From positions 4,643,435-4,707,434 of the forward strand of contig LR026961.1 in assembly GCA_900498135.1 (NCBI GenBank): 64,000 bases of DNA, in the 5' to 3' direction. The notes under the pieces are model-generated. The model did no database searches. It saw only the letters and a program-made list of their open reading frames with translations, and was not told the origin of the DNA. The translations under genes were made by a program, and so were the position numbers. Shown in pieces: positions 54,442 to 63,424 of the stretch (position 1 is its first letter; each line of letters opens with the position of its first letter). The stretch is from an uncultured Desulfatiglans sp. GTDB lineage: Bacteria; Desulfobacterota; DSM-4660; Desulfatiglandales; Desulfatiglandaceae.

Positions 54442-55638
54442 TCACGCCGGCACCTCCTGCCTTTGAACCTTCCTCAAAGTTTCGAGCTGGTAGAGCAGGT
54501 AAAGTAGAACACACCCATTGGCAGCGAGGATCGCCCCAAGGATCAGCCCCGGGATCAGGTTGGAGACAAGCATCGTCGTGCCGAAGAGAATAGTCAGGAT
54601 GTTCATGAGAAGGAGCGCGGAGTCGATCTTGATACGGATCGGCGGGATCGGCCCGCCGGACTTTCTCTCCTTCAGCAACGGCAGACTGACCTTTGCGATG
54701 GTGACAATCCCCCCGGCTATGTTGAGAACGCCGACCATGAAGGTCAGCGCTACGACCAGGATACCGGGGATGATGCAGGAGACGATTCCAAGCCCCCCGA
54801 AGACGAATCCCAGCAGAATGACGAGCCAGCTTCTCTCGAAGGCCCCGATCGGCGTGCTGCCGACCGCCAGCATCTGGATGCCGAACAGGACCATCAGAAG
54901 ACCGAGTTGGGCGCTCGGGGAAAACGGGATCAAACCGAGGTTCACCGGCAGGAGCAGAAGCCCTAGAAGCAGCATGAAAACGCCCATCATCAGCAGCATG
55001 GCATTGTCCAGGGAAAGGCCCGTCGCGCTGTCGGAGGCTTGACCGGCCGGGGGATGGCGCCGGCTGATTTTCTGCAGCACGCAGGCCAGGTAGACGAGTG
55101 CAAGACCATAGAGAAGGGCGGCGGAAGCGACCAGGGAACCCGGCACGAGGTTTGGTTTGAAGATCAGCACCGCAATCAGGATCTGTACGAGGTAGACCGT
55201 ACAGCATGCGACGATGAGGTAGTTGAAGATGCCGCCGTAGGTTCTCCAAAGCCGCGCTTTGTCTTTGACAAGGACCATCTGCAGCAGAAGGAAAAGACCG
55301 CCCACCCCGAACAACAAGGTGAGGAGCATGCGGGGGACATTTCCAAGCAGGTCCGGGATGAAGCAGGTGACAATCCCGACAGCCGCCACAGTTATCCCGC
55401 AGAACATGACGGGCCCGTTGCGCTTGAAATCGCCGAACGGTGTTTTTCCCATGGCGACGATCTGGAAGGCGAATATGACGAGGAGAAGCCCGAACAGGCC
55501 GTTTTCGTAGTATGGGAGGACCCCTGCGTAAACGGGGAAAAGAAGAATGCCCAGTATAAGCATGGCCATCCCTCCGAAGAGAAGGATGACGACCTCCATG
55601 GAAAGATCGGCTGCCTGAAAAAGCTTGGATTCCACCAT
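54442..55638 (-). CDS. integral membrane protein with internal duplication
   Basis: A 398-residue protein with about ten to twelve hydrophobic spans and no recognised catalytic motif. Its two halves align: LLFGGMAMLILGILLFPVYAGV/MLLMMGVFMLLLGLLLLPVNLG, then FQIVAMGKTPFGDFKRN/IQMLAVGSTPIGAFERS, then GIVTCFIPDLLGNVP/GIVSCIIPGILVVAL. It vaguely recalls HdeD/DUF308 proteins, but I am not sure. The frame is intact, unlike the broken paralogue at 63.4 kb. No partner gene is adjacent. Confidence 0.75.
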   Translation of the reverse strand: MVESKLFQAADLSMEVVILLFGGMAMLILGILLFPVYAGVLPYYENGLFGLLLVIFAFQIVAMGKTPFGDFKRNGPVMFCGITVAAVGIVTCFIPDLLGNVPRMLLTLLFGVGGLFLLLQMVLVKDKARLWRTYGGIFNYLIVACCTVYLVQILIAVLIFKPNLVPGSLVASAALLYGLALVYLACVLQKISRRHPPAGQASDSATGLSLDNAMLLMMGVFMLLLGLLLLPVNLGLIPFSPSAQLGLLMVLFGIQMLAVGSTPIGAFERSWLVILLGFVFGGLGIVSCIIPGILVVALTFMVGVLNIAGGIVTIAKVSLPLLKERKSGGPIPPIRIKIDSALLLMNILTILFGTTMLVSNLIPGLILGAILAANGCVLLYLLYQLETLRKVQRQEVPA

Positions 55639-55778
55639 CCGTTCCTTATCCGTCCGGCCAGAAGGTCATACGGCCGATGCCCTGGTTGGAGGTGTTTCTA
55701 TATGGAATCTGACGTTAATCAAACAACAGTTCTTATACCATTGAACCGATTTCGCCAAGATTTTCGCAGAGTCGCTTG

Positions 55779-55809
55779 ATAATAGCATCACATTATGGAT
55801 CCATGTCAA
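55779..55809 (-). promoter_or_regulatory. possible promoter of the duplicated membrane protein gene
   Basis: Minus strand TTGACA (55804-55809) and TATTAT (55779-55784) with 19 bases between, longer than usual. The surrounding 55639-56183 shows no gene. Confidence 0.35.
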
Positions 55810-56183
55810 CCAGTTCTTTGCTGAAAATGTGGTATTGCATTTATTTATCTCCTTTGTGCTAAATGCGTTTAAGCCATTAGCCATAAACTGCCGGAAAACC
55901 AAAACTCTTTCCTTGGCTCCGAATCGAAACAGCATCCATGGTCAACCGCTCAGTAACCTCTTTGCAATCGGCTACAGCCGTTTCGCATTTCATTCCCCGT
56001 ACACGAAGCATCCCCTCCCGAAATCCTTTTCGAACGGTGCGATTTATGAACTTCCCGATCCTTTTTAAAGGAGGATTTGATTCTAAAATTCATGTTATTG
56101 GCTATATGATAGGCTTTTAATACGGCGTGGAAGCATTCAGATAGGCTCATGTCTTCCCAGGATTTTCCCAGTATACTTAGATA

Positions 56184-56359
56184 GTTTCCATCCGGGAATG
56201 GTCTTTTTGGCCAATCTCGGCGTCAATCTGCACGTTTGCTTGTGCGGCGACCTGCAGGTCGCCTCCGCACAAACGCTTGATTTCCTTGATATTGGCCAAA
56301 AATCCTCATTTCCGGATTGGAAACTGAGTTCTACCGCGAAATCATTTCCGGATGGATAC
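56184..56359 (+). repeat. dispersed long-hairpin repeat, copy R5 (best preserved)
   Basis: The core is 56184-56326, plus an end module to 56359. The arms GTTTCCATCCGGGAATGG and CCGGATTGGAAAC extend inward through TTTTTGGCCAAT and ATTGGCCAAAAA. The centre is TTGTGC-GGCGACC-TGCA-GGTCGCC-TCC-GCACAA, a 13-bp stem with a three-base bulge. It lies between the membrane-protein and glycosyltransferase genes. Confidence 0.93.
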
Positions 56360-56438
56360 TAGATAACCGATAAGGACATAGGGAGAATCGCGAACGGGTT
56401 GAAGGATACTGGAGATGTCTTGCCAAAAAAATACCTCA

Positions 56439-57539
56439 TTATTTATACAAACAGAATCTATTTAGCGATACAACCCGGAATACATCTCGAAAGGGGGAAA
56501 AAGCCAGACTCTCTGGTAAAATCAATATCAACAACTTTAAACACAACCTTCTTATAGTTATATACATATCAATATCAAATGATTTTTTTAATAGTGTTGC
56601 ACTCATATCGGGCATTTTTCTTACATGTATTTTTGCCGCAAATAAAAGTTTTTCTATGATATCTTTTTTTATTTCGCAATTGGACACGGAATCTATACGA
56701 TTTGTTTTAATAAAATAATTATAAATATAAATTAACATTTCAACAGCGTCTTTTATTTCAACCTTATTGCCTAAACGTTTTTCAATAAATAAATTGAAAA
56801 AACGATCCAGCGATCTTTTAGGAACTTCTCCATTGATATAAACATGGATGTTCTCTTCAAAGGATTTTTTCAACATAACACTTTGTATTTTTGCATATTT
56901 TCGACAAATGCTTTCTTCATGAACACGATAACGCAGATGTATTTCGGGAATATTCATTAATCTCGAGATCTTGGACATGCGGAGCCAGAGATCTCGATCT
57001 TCGATGTAGTTTGCCCCCTCCCTGTAATAGCCTGATTTTTCCAACACCGCCTTACGCATCGCGACTGTTGGATGGCTGATGGGTGACCCGAACAGTAGGC
57101 CCCAGATCGTGCTCATCGGCTGGGTGGGCAATGCCCCCACACCCGCATCCTTCCCTTCTCCCGAAAACCGTTCGAACCAAGTCCCCAGAGCACCCACTTC
57201 AGGGTGTTTGTCAAGAAAGCGAATCTGGCGCTCGAAGCGTCTCGGCAAACTGATGTCATCTGCATCCATCCTGAACAGCAAAGGCCCCTGAGCCAGGCGG
57301 CACCCCCTGTTCAAGGCTCGGATCACCCCGCTGTTTTTCTGGTGGCAGACTTTGATGCGATCATCCATGTCACGGTATTCCTCCAGGATATCACCGCTGC
57401 CATCCGTCGACCCGTCATCGATGATGATGAATTCGAAATCGCAAAAAGTCTGGTTGAGGATGCTTTCCACGGCCTGGGCAAGGTATAAGCCAGCGTTATA
57501 GACGGGCATGACAACACTTACAGGCCTCGATTTTCTCAT
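56439..57539 (-). CDS. family 2 glycosyltransferase
   Basis: A 366-residue GT-A enzyme using a nucleotide sugar. It has VSVVMPVYNAGLYLAQAVESI, IIIDDGSTDGSGD and the metal-binding DXD as RMDADD (about 95-100), then WLRMSKI and the C-terminal half. There is no membrane segment strong enough to call. The first two thirds has ordinary GC content; the last third is strikingly AT-rich. ATG 57539 is chosen because the family motif follows at once; its site is weak. It probably acts in surface polysaccharide assembly. Confidence 0.87.
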   Translation of the reverse strand: MRKSRPVSVVMPVYNAGLYLAQAVESILNQTFCDFEFIIIDDGSTDGSGDILEEYRDMDDRIKVCHQKNSGVIRALNRGCRLAQGPLLFRMDADDISLPRRFERQIRFLDKHPEVGALGTWFERFSGEGKDAGVGALPTQPMSTIWGLLFGSPISHPTVAMRKAVLEKSGYYREGANYIEDRDLWLRMSKISRLMNIPEIHLRYRVHEESICRKYAKIQSVMLKKSFEENIHVYINGEVPKRSLDRFFNLFIEKRLGNKVEIKDAVEMLIYIYNYFIKTNRIDSVSNCEIKKDIIEKLLFAAKIHVRKMPDMSATLLKKSFDIDMYITIRRLCLKLLILILPESLAFSPFRDVFRVVSLNRFCLYK

Positions 57540-58201
57540 GTTAGGCCAGCACCTTTCTTCAAACCTGCCAAGGTCAACAGGCCGAGCCGTCGACCTCCCG
57601 ACAATGCGAGGCAAACGATTGATTTGCCTAACAAGTTTGCACCCTGGGCATGAGCGCCTGCACATCAAAAGGGATAAGGCCCGCCCTGATCACCTCAAAC
57701 AATCCCGAAAACCAGCAATAAATGATTTCACAATGATTTAAAGGTGTTGGTTAAACGAAATACAAAACCGAGGCAAAGGAATACCATCAGCAAAGCCTTC
57801 CTCTCCGATTCTTTCGATGAAAGATTCTGATGTGGTCCTGAAGATACACCTTGTCACCGGAGGCTTTCTGGTATATGCAATTCTGATTGCATTCTGCTGA
57901 TCCTACAGATGGCGCTTTCGGATATACCATGAAAAAGGACGTACCTTTCTGTCAGAACACTGCAGCGCAACAGGTGCTCTACTCCCCTACAGAAAAGGGG
58001 GCAACCCTCTTTACCTCCTGGAAAATCTACACTTCAAGATCTTTGACCAGGTGATGGCGACTGATCCCAGGCCGTCAAGCGGTGCACTGGAGGGTTATCC
58101 GGAACAGGGCATAACGAGTTTCATTCAACCTAAACACGAAGGAAACTCGCGTTGTTCCGGGTCCATGTGGATTATGCTTCTTTTCAAACTGGAGTTTTTT
58201 T
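57540..58201. other. gene-free stretch between divergent glycosyltransferases
   Basis: About 660 bases with stops in all frames and no structured RNA that I can see. It may hold promoters for both glycosyltransferases; no clear hexamer pair is visible. Confidence 0.5.
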
Positions 58202-59173
58202 TTGGAACGTAAAGAGACAACTATATCCGGTTTCATGATCGTGAAGAATGTCGTAATCCAGGGCTATCCCTTCCTCGAGGCGATAGCGGCTGCCCTGCCT
58301 GTCTGCGATGAGTTTCTTGTCTCCGATGGATACTCGACCGACGAAACATGGCCAATCCTGACGGCCTTACGGAAAAAACATCCCGACAAGCTGAAGCTGT
58401 TTAGAGACGCTTGGCCTGGGCCTGAACTCGCTGTACGCGGCGGCATTCTGGCCAAAATGACCAATATTTTGAAGGAACGGTGCCGTGGTCAATACTGCCT
58501 GAACCTTCAGGCGAACGAGGTTCTACATGAATCATGCGTTGATGAGGTCAAAGCTCTGCCGATATTGTATCCCCGGGCAGAGATTTTTTCCCTCCCGTTT
58601 TCCACCATTATGGGAATGCATTTTGTCTGGATGACCGATTTCCGAAAAAGGCTTTTCAAGAACCTACCCTGCATCCTATCAAAGGGAGATGCTTATGACG
58701 TAGGATATGACCTTAGGGCTCTCCTCCGCAGCCCAAGGGGAATCTTCCGGCGACTGCGGAATACCAGAGGCCAACCCTGCTACTTATCGAAGCCGGTTTA
58801 TCGTTACCGCGCGTTGTTTCCCGACAATTACCTCGCCAAAACCGCGGCTCTCAAAGACAGAACTTACCTCTGGCACAAGGAAGACAGTTTTGCTCAAAAG
58901 GCTGCGCAACGAACGTTATCGGAAGGTCGAGGCCCCGACGCCTTCTGGGAAATGATGCGGACTTTTTTTTGTTGTGACTATCATAAAAATCTCCCCCCAC
59001 GCATCAGGTTGGCGGAAGTGATCCCCCACGGTACCGGCGGCCCTGTTAACGAATGTCCCGCAATAATGAAACACTTCATGCATAAAGACCATTACGATAT
59101 TCAAGACAGCGCCAAGGCCCTCAATCTCGATGTCCTTTCAGACGAGGCTGGTTTTCCCTCAGAAAGCAGATAA
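58202..59173 (+). CDS. glycosyltransferase (GT-A fold)
   Basis: A 323-residue protein with SGFMIVKNVVIQGYPFLEAI, then FLVSDGYSTDETWPIL, resembling GT2-like enzymes in which the usual DDGSTD is DGYSTD. The central region (NLQANEVLHESC) lies at the position of the DXD, but that motif is not clear. The start is TTG 58202 with GGAG about nine bases upstream. No membrane segment is seen. The neighbours suggest a glycan cluster. The exact sugar is unknown. Confidence 0.75.
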   Translation: MERKETTISGFMIVKNVVIQGYPFLEAIAAALPVCDEFLVSDGYSTDETWPILTALRKKHPDKLKLFRDAWPGPELAVRGGILAKMTNILKERCRGQYCLNLQANEVLHESCVDEVKALPILYPRAEIFSLPFSTIMGMHFVWMTDFRKRLFKNLPCILSKGDAYDVGYDLRALLRSPRGIFRRLRNTRGQPCYLSKPVYRYRALFPDNYLAKTAALKDRTYLWHKEDSFAQKAAQRTLSEGRGPDAFWEMMRTFFCCDYHKNLPPRIRLAEVIPHGTGGPVNECPAIMKHFMHKDHYDIQDSAKALNLDVLSDEAGFPSESR

Positions 59174-59441
59174 AAGGCATCTATCCCTTGCGTTCTGTTC
59201 ATTCCCTTGCATCACTTTCCATCTGTTAAATCAAACACCGGATAGTACTTGAGTTGATTACGGAAAATTGGTTACCGAAAATTTAAGGCGGGATGTCTTG
59301 CATAAGCCATTAATTTTAGCTGTGAGCGAGATACTGACTTCCAACTCGAACTAAAAGATAGGACAAATCGATCAATATGTCCGAATTTCTCCTCGAAGCG
59401 ATGACTGCCATTTCAGAAAACGTATACCATAATAAAATTGA

Positions 59442-60347
59442 TTAAAACATTTTTTTTGCACAAATCGTGAATACTAAGAATATAATACGAATCAATATTT
59501 TTGCACTAAATGCATTAACATTAAGCGAATTTATAAAAGCGCTTAGGGTTTTATTATATTTGGAAGCTATAAGCAAATGACATCCGACACTGATATAAAC
59601 ATTACTGTATGCTATCGGCTTTAAATTCATATATTTTGAAGAGATATATCCATCTGCAAAAGCTTTATCGAGCACATGAATTCTGCTTTCAAGGATTTTA
59701 TCGAAAAATGGCGACGTGTTTTTAGTAATATTACCAGAATGACTTCTGAAAAAGGCCAAAATCTGATTATTGAATTTAAATTTACAATGCTTGGCGATTT
59801 GCAGCCACATGTCCCAATCTTCATTTCCATGCAGCGATGTATCATAGGGTCCAGCAAGCGCAAAACAGCCACGTCGTGCGACTACAGTGATGTTGCAGGT
59901 GAAATCTTCAAAGAGCATGCTCTTCAGACTATCCCCTGGAAAATGCATCTCTTTTCCTCTGACCTCCGTCATTCTGTTTCCGGTCTCGTCGATCTGCTGT
60001 GCCTTTGCGTATGCAACGCCAATATCCGTTTCTTTTTCAAGGATGGCGATCTGACTTGCAAGCATCTGAGGCAGCCAGATATCATCGGAATCCAACCGCG
60101 CAATATACTGACCGGAAGCGACTTGAAGGCCATGATTCATAGCCGCACTGATTCCCGAGTGCCGCTGTCTTAGATAATGCAGGCGCGAATCGCTGAAAGA
60201 CGCAATAAGGTCAGCAGAACGGTCCGTTGATCCATCGTCGATCACTATAAACTCAAAATCCTTATAAGTTTGCTGCAGCACACTGTCGATGGCCTGGCAT
60301 ACGTACCTTTCACGGTTGTAAACAGGCATGATAACAGAGACCTTCAT
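59442..60347 (-). CDS. family 2 glycosyltransferase
   Basis: A 301-residue GT2 enzyme: VSVIMPVYNRERYVCQAIDSVLQ, FIVIDDGSTDRS, ARLDSDDIWLP (DXD) and HGNEDWDMWLQ (the ED motif near the acceptor site). The N-terminal two thirds has ordinary composition; the C-terminal third is AT-rich and ends in hydrophobic helices (ILIRIIFLVFTICA), perhaps membrane-associated. It differs from the GT at 57 kb, though the two share layout. The gap 59174-59441 shows nothing. Confidence 0.88.
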   Translation of the reverse strand: MKVSVIMPVYNRERYVCQAIDSVLQQTYKDFEFIVIDDGSTDRSADLIASFSDSRLHYLRQRHSGISAAMNHGLQVASGQYIARLDSDDIWLPQMLASQIAILEKETDIGVAYAKAQQIDETGNRMTEVRGKEMHFPGDSLKSMLFEDFTCNITVVARRGCFALAGPYDTSLHGNEDWDMWLQIAKHCKFKFNNQILAFFRSHSGNITKNTSPFFDKILESRIHVLDKAFADGYISSKYMNLKPIAYSNVYISVGCHLLIASKYNKTLSAFINSLNVNAFSAKILIRIIFLVFTICAKKMF

Positions 60348-60468
60348 CCACCCCTCGATTGTCTCAGTCTGTTCAAAACCCTCTATTCCCGATGCCGCTG
60401 CGCGGCACTAGCAGTCGAAAGCCAAACTTCATCCTACGCGATTGCACGGAGTCTTGGTATCATACAGT

Positions 60469-60783
60469 TCAATTCACTGCAATCCAGAACTCGCTCAGGT
60501 TGGCATGCTCGAAATAGAACTTGAGCTCGCTGACTGGCTGGGCCGGGAGAGAAGAATGCGTCCATCTGCCAACGAGCAGGTCATTCAAGGATGAAATCTT
60601 CTTCAGCACGTCTACCCGGGTCCCTGCATCCGTCTTGTCCGCCCTGTCGGCGACGGTGAGACTGGCCGGGGCGGGGTCTTCTGCACTCCGCGCGAAGAGG
60701 TCGATGCGAACGACAGTGTTCTGGTGTGCAAGCACCTGGGGATTTTCCTTCTTAGCTTCTGCATATGAAATGTACCGCCGCGT
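60469..60783 (-). pseudogene. 5'-truncated gene remnant, family unknown
   Basis: An open frame of about 105 codons with good coding character (RRYISYAEAKKENPQVLAHQ; SSLNDLLVGRWTHSSLPAQP; LKFYFEHANLSEFWIAVN). It is closed upstream by TAA with no start codon until a mid-frame GTG. I read it as the C-terminal piece of a longer protein left after a rearrangement. I do not recognise the family. Confidence 0.45.
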
Positions 60784-60890
60784 TTATGTAAATCAATTTA
60801 AAACTATCACTTCAAGAAACTTGTAAGAAGAAAAAAGACACAGTTCTATTTATGGGTGGACGCAAGAACCTAGCCGGACATTACTGATTG

Positions 60891-61871
60891 TTACTTGAGT
60901 ATGTCTTTTACGGCTGCAATCAATTTTTCTTCATCAGGCATGTAAAAGCGCTCGAGCGGCGGACTGGCGGGTACAGGTATATCCGGCCCGGTCACCCGCC
61001 GCAACGGAGCCTTCAGGCTTTCAAAGGCCTCTTCCATGGCCAGCGCCGCTACTTCACCTGCAAAGCCGCCGGTGCGCGTGGCCTCGTGCAATACGACCAG
61101 TCGGCCGGTCTTGCGAATAGAACCAAGGAGCGTGTCCTTGTCCAGGGGCACCAGGGTGCGCAAATCGACGATCTCTATCTCGATGCCATCACGGGCTAGC
61201 TGATCGGCTGCCTTCATGGCCACACCCAGCATCTTGGACCATGTCGCCACGGTGACATCCTTCCCCTGCCGCTTGACATCGGCCTTGCCGATAGGGATCA
61301 GGTACTCCTCTTCAGGTACCGCTCCAGGAACAAAGTAAAGCATTATGTCTTCGATGAAAATAACGGGATTGGGGTCCCTGATGGCGGACTTGAGAAGCCC
61401 TTTGGCATCTGCGGCCGTAGCGGGCATGACCACCTTCAACCCCGGGCAGTGCGCCACCCATGCTTCGAGGTTGTGGGAGTGTTGACAGCCGGCGCCGATT
61501 CCGGCGCCGCTTTTCATCCGCACCACCAGCGGAAAGGATGATTTCCCGCCGGACAGGTAGCGCAGCTTGGCCGCGTGATTGACGATCATATCCGAAGCCA
61601 GGGTAAAGAACGGATTGAACATGATTTCCACCACAGGCCTCAATCCGGCTACTGAAGCGCCGACCGCCAATCCTGCGATGGCTGCCTCTGAAACCGGGGT
61701 GTCCTTCACCCGCCCCGGGCCGAATTCTTTGAGCAACCCAGCGGTTGGAAGCATCGGGCTGTGATGGATGCCTGTTCCGATGCCCTCGCCCGCCAAAAAA
61801 ACATCAGGATCCCGCAACATTTCTTCCCTCAAGGCCCGATTGATAGCTTGTCCCATTCCTAATTGCTGCAT
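60891..61871 (-). CDS. 2-oxoacid or acetoin dehydrogenase E1 component, beta subunit
   Basis: A 326-residue transketolase-like subunit that pairs with the alpha subunit to bind thiamine diphosphate: FLAGEGIGTGIHHSPM, DTPVSEAAIAGLAVGASVAGLRPVVEIMF, RMKSGAGIGAGCQHSHNLEAWVAHCPGLKVVMPATAADAKGLL. It decarboxylates a 2-oxoacid or cleaves acetoin. AAAGGAG precedes the ATG, 22 bases after the alpha gene. No E2 or E3 gene is in the window. Confidence 0.92.
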   Translation of the reverse strand: MQQLGMGQAINRALREEMLRDPDVFLAGEGIGTGIHHSPMLPTAGLLKEFGPGRVKDTPVSEAAIAGLAVGASVAGLRPVVEIMFNPFFTLASDMIVNHAAKLRYLSGGKSSFPLVVRMKSGAGIGAGCQHSHNLEAWVAHCPGLKVVMPATAADAKGLLKSAIRDPNPVIFIEDIMLYFVPGAVPEEEYLIPIGKADVKRQGKDVTVATWSKMLGVAMKAADQLARDGIEIEIVDLRTLVPLDKDTLLGSIRKTGRLVVLHEATRTGGFAGEVAALAMEEAFESLKAPLRRVTGPDIPVPASPPLERFYMPDEEKLIAAVKDILK

Positions 61872-61893
61872 GCTGCGCTCCTTTCATCCGGGT

Positions 61894-62856
61894 TTAGGCA
61901 AAAACATCCTGGAGGGCTTCGTGGGGTTCGGGATAGGGGCTCTCCTCGGCAAAGCGGATCGCATCCTTCACAATGACATCCATGCGGCTCTCCATTTCCC
62001 CCAGTTCATCCGGGCTGATGAGCCCCTCGGCGAGCAATTCATCGCGCAGTTTCGGAATGGGGCACATTGCCTGCCACGCCTTGATCTCTTCCTTGGGCTG
62101 ATAGAGTTGGAGGTCGCTTTCGCCATGCCCGCGCCACCGATAGGTTTTATATTCGATGAGCGTCGGTCCCTCGCCGGCAACCGCACGCGCCCTGGCTTCC
62201 ACAGCCGATGTATATACCGCCAGCGCATCGTTGCCATCCACCACGACCCCGGGAATAGCGTAACCGGCCGCCCGCTCCGCAATATTGTGGATCTTGGTAT
62301 GTTCGTCATAGCGCTGCGCGCCTGCGTAAAGATTGTTTTCACACACAAACAGGACTGGAAGGGACCAGAGGCTCGCAAGGTTTACGGCTTCGTGAAAAGA
62401 GCCCTCGTTGGTCGCGCCGTCGCCGATGAAGCAGACGGTGACGTTTTTTTCCTTTCTGTACTGCTGGGCAAAGGCCCTGCCGACCGCTATGGGCGGCCCA
62501 CCGCCCACAACGGTTGTCGTGCAGGGCGCGTTTATTTCCGGAACCGCGAGATGCAGCGTGCCGCTTTTCCCCTTGTTGCAACCGGTTTTTTTGCCGTAAA
62601 TTTCGGCCATCAGCATTTTGGGGTCGGCCCCCTTGGCCAGCAAGTGGCTGTGGCTGCGGTGATTGGTGATAATGACATCCTCCATTTCAAGTGCGGCGCA
62701 CACCCCTGCGCCCACCGCCTCCTGCCCCGTGCACAGAATCATCATTCCCGGGATCTTATTTTCGATCTTACAGAGCTCCGTCAGCGCCTCCTCGAACTTG
62801 CGGGAAAGCAGCAACGATCGGAGCATCTCCAGCTTTTTCTGCTTCGATATCTGCAT
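61894..62856 (-). CDS. 2-oxoacid or acetoin dehydrogenase E1 component, alpha subunit
   Basis: A 320-residue subunit carrying the thiamine-diphosphate motif GDGATNEGSFHEAVNLASLW...VCENN (about 165-195). It also has HLLAKGADPKMLMAEIYGKKTGCNKGKSGTLH and the phosphorylation-loop-like YRWRGHGESD. AGAGGAGG precedes the ATG. It is translated just ahead of the beta subunit. Glycosyltransferases lie next door, and E1 pairs do occur in some surface-sugar clusters, so a role outside central metabolism is possible. Confidence 0.92.
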   Translation of the reverse strand: MQISKQKKLEMLRSLLLSRKFEEALTELCKIENKIPGMMILCTGQEAVGAGVCAALEMEDVIITNHRSHSHLLAKGADPKMLMAEIYGKKTGCNKGKSGTLHLAVPEINAPCTTTVVGGGPPIAVGRAFAQQYRKEKNVTVCFIGDGATNEGSFHEAVNLASLWSLPVLFVCENNLYAGAQRYDEHTKIHNIAERAAGYAIPGVVVDGNDALAVYTSAVEARARAVAGEGPTLIEYKTYRWRGHGESDLQLYQPKEEIKAWQAMCPIPKLRDELLAEGLISPDELGEMESRMDVIVKDAIRFAEESPYPEPHEALQDVFA

Positions 62857-63030
62857 TTGGCCTCCTCTTGTGGTTGAAGTTTACCTTTGGAACTAACGGT
62901 TCAGCTCAACCCCCCTTAAAAACCTCCTGCATATTCAGCTCTGCAAGGTCTTGCGGCTCTCGCTGGATGGGTAGCCAGGATTGGGGCGGAACGCTTTTCC
63001 CAGTTTGATGTTACTGTAATACACTGCCAT

Positions 63031-63424
63031 TCACAGCCCCTGGTGCGGTCGGCGGATGTTCTAGAACTCGAAGTAGGCCCGAAGGCCGTCGATCTGGTCC
63101 GCTACCGTCTCGTATTCCCTGATGTAAATGTCCTCCTACTTCAGCGAGCGCCATAGACGTTCGACCATGATATTGTCTGCCGCACGCCCTTTGCCGTCCA
63201 TGCTGATTGTGATTCCGTGGTCGCTTAACACCCCGGTAAAAGCGGCTCCGGTATACTGCGATCCCTGATCCGTGTTGAAAATCCCCGGCTTCGGATACCG
63301 TCTCGGAGCCCGCTCGAGGCTGCACACGCAGAAGCTCTCATCCATGGTGACCGACACTTCCCAGGATAGAACGTAGCGGCTGTACTAGTCCATCACAACC
63401 GTCAGATGCACAAATCCGCCCCGA
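63031..63424 (-). pseudogene. IS3-family transposase (OrfB) remnant
   Basis: The C-terminal part of an IS3 OrfB integrase: VHLTVVMD-stop-YSRYVLSWEVS, FNTDQGSQYTG, NIMVERLWRSLK, then stop-EDIYIREYE and NIRRPHQGL. The second Asp and the Glu of DDE are present. The reading frame is unbroken except for three TAG codons at positions where relatives have Trp, Tyr and Tyr. The 5' part is missing, replaced at the joint by a membrane-protein fragment. Confidence 0.85.

Noticed and set aside
63031-63424. Genome-wide TAG recoding (for example pyrrolysine) suggested by three TAG codons in the IS3 remnant
   Set aside because: Several intact genes here use TAG as their stop, including the methyltransferase, the radical SAM protein and the secreted protein, and no pyl genes are seen.
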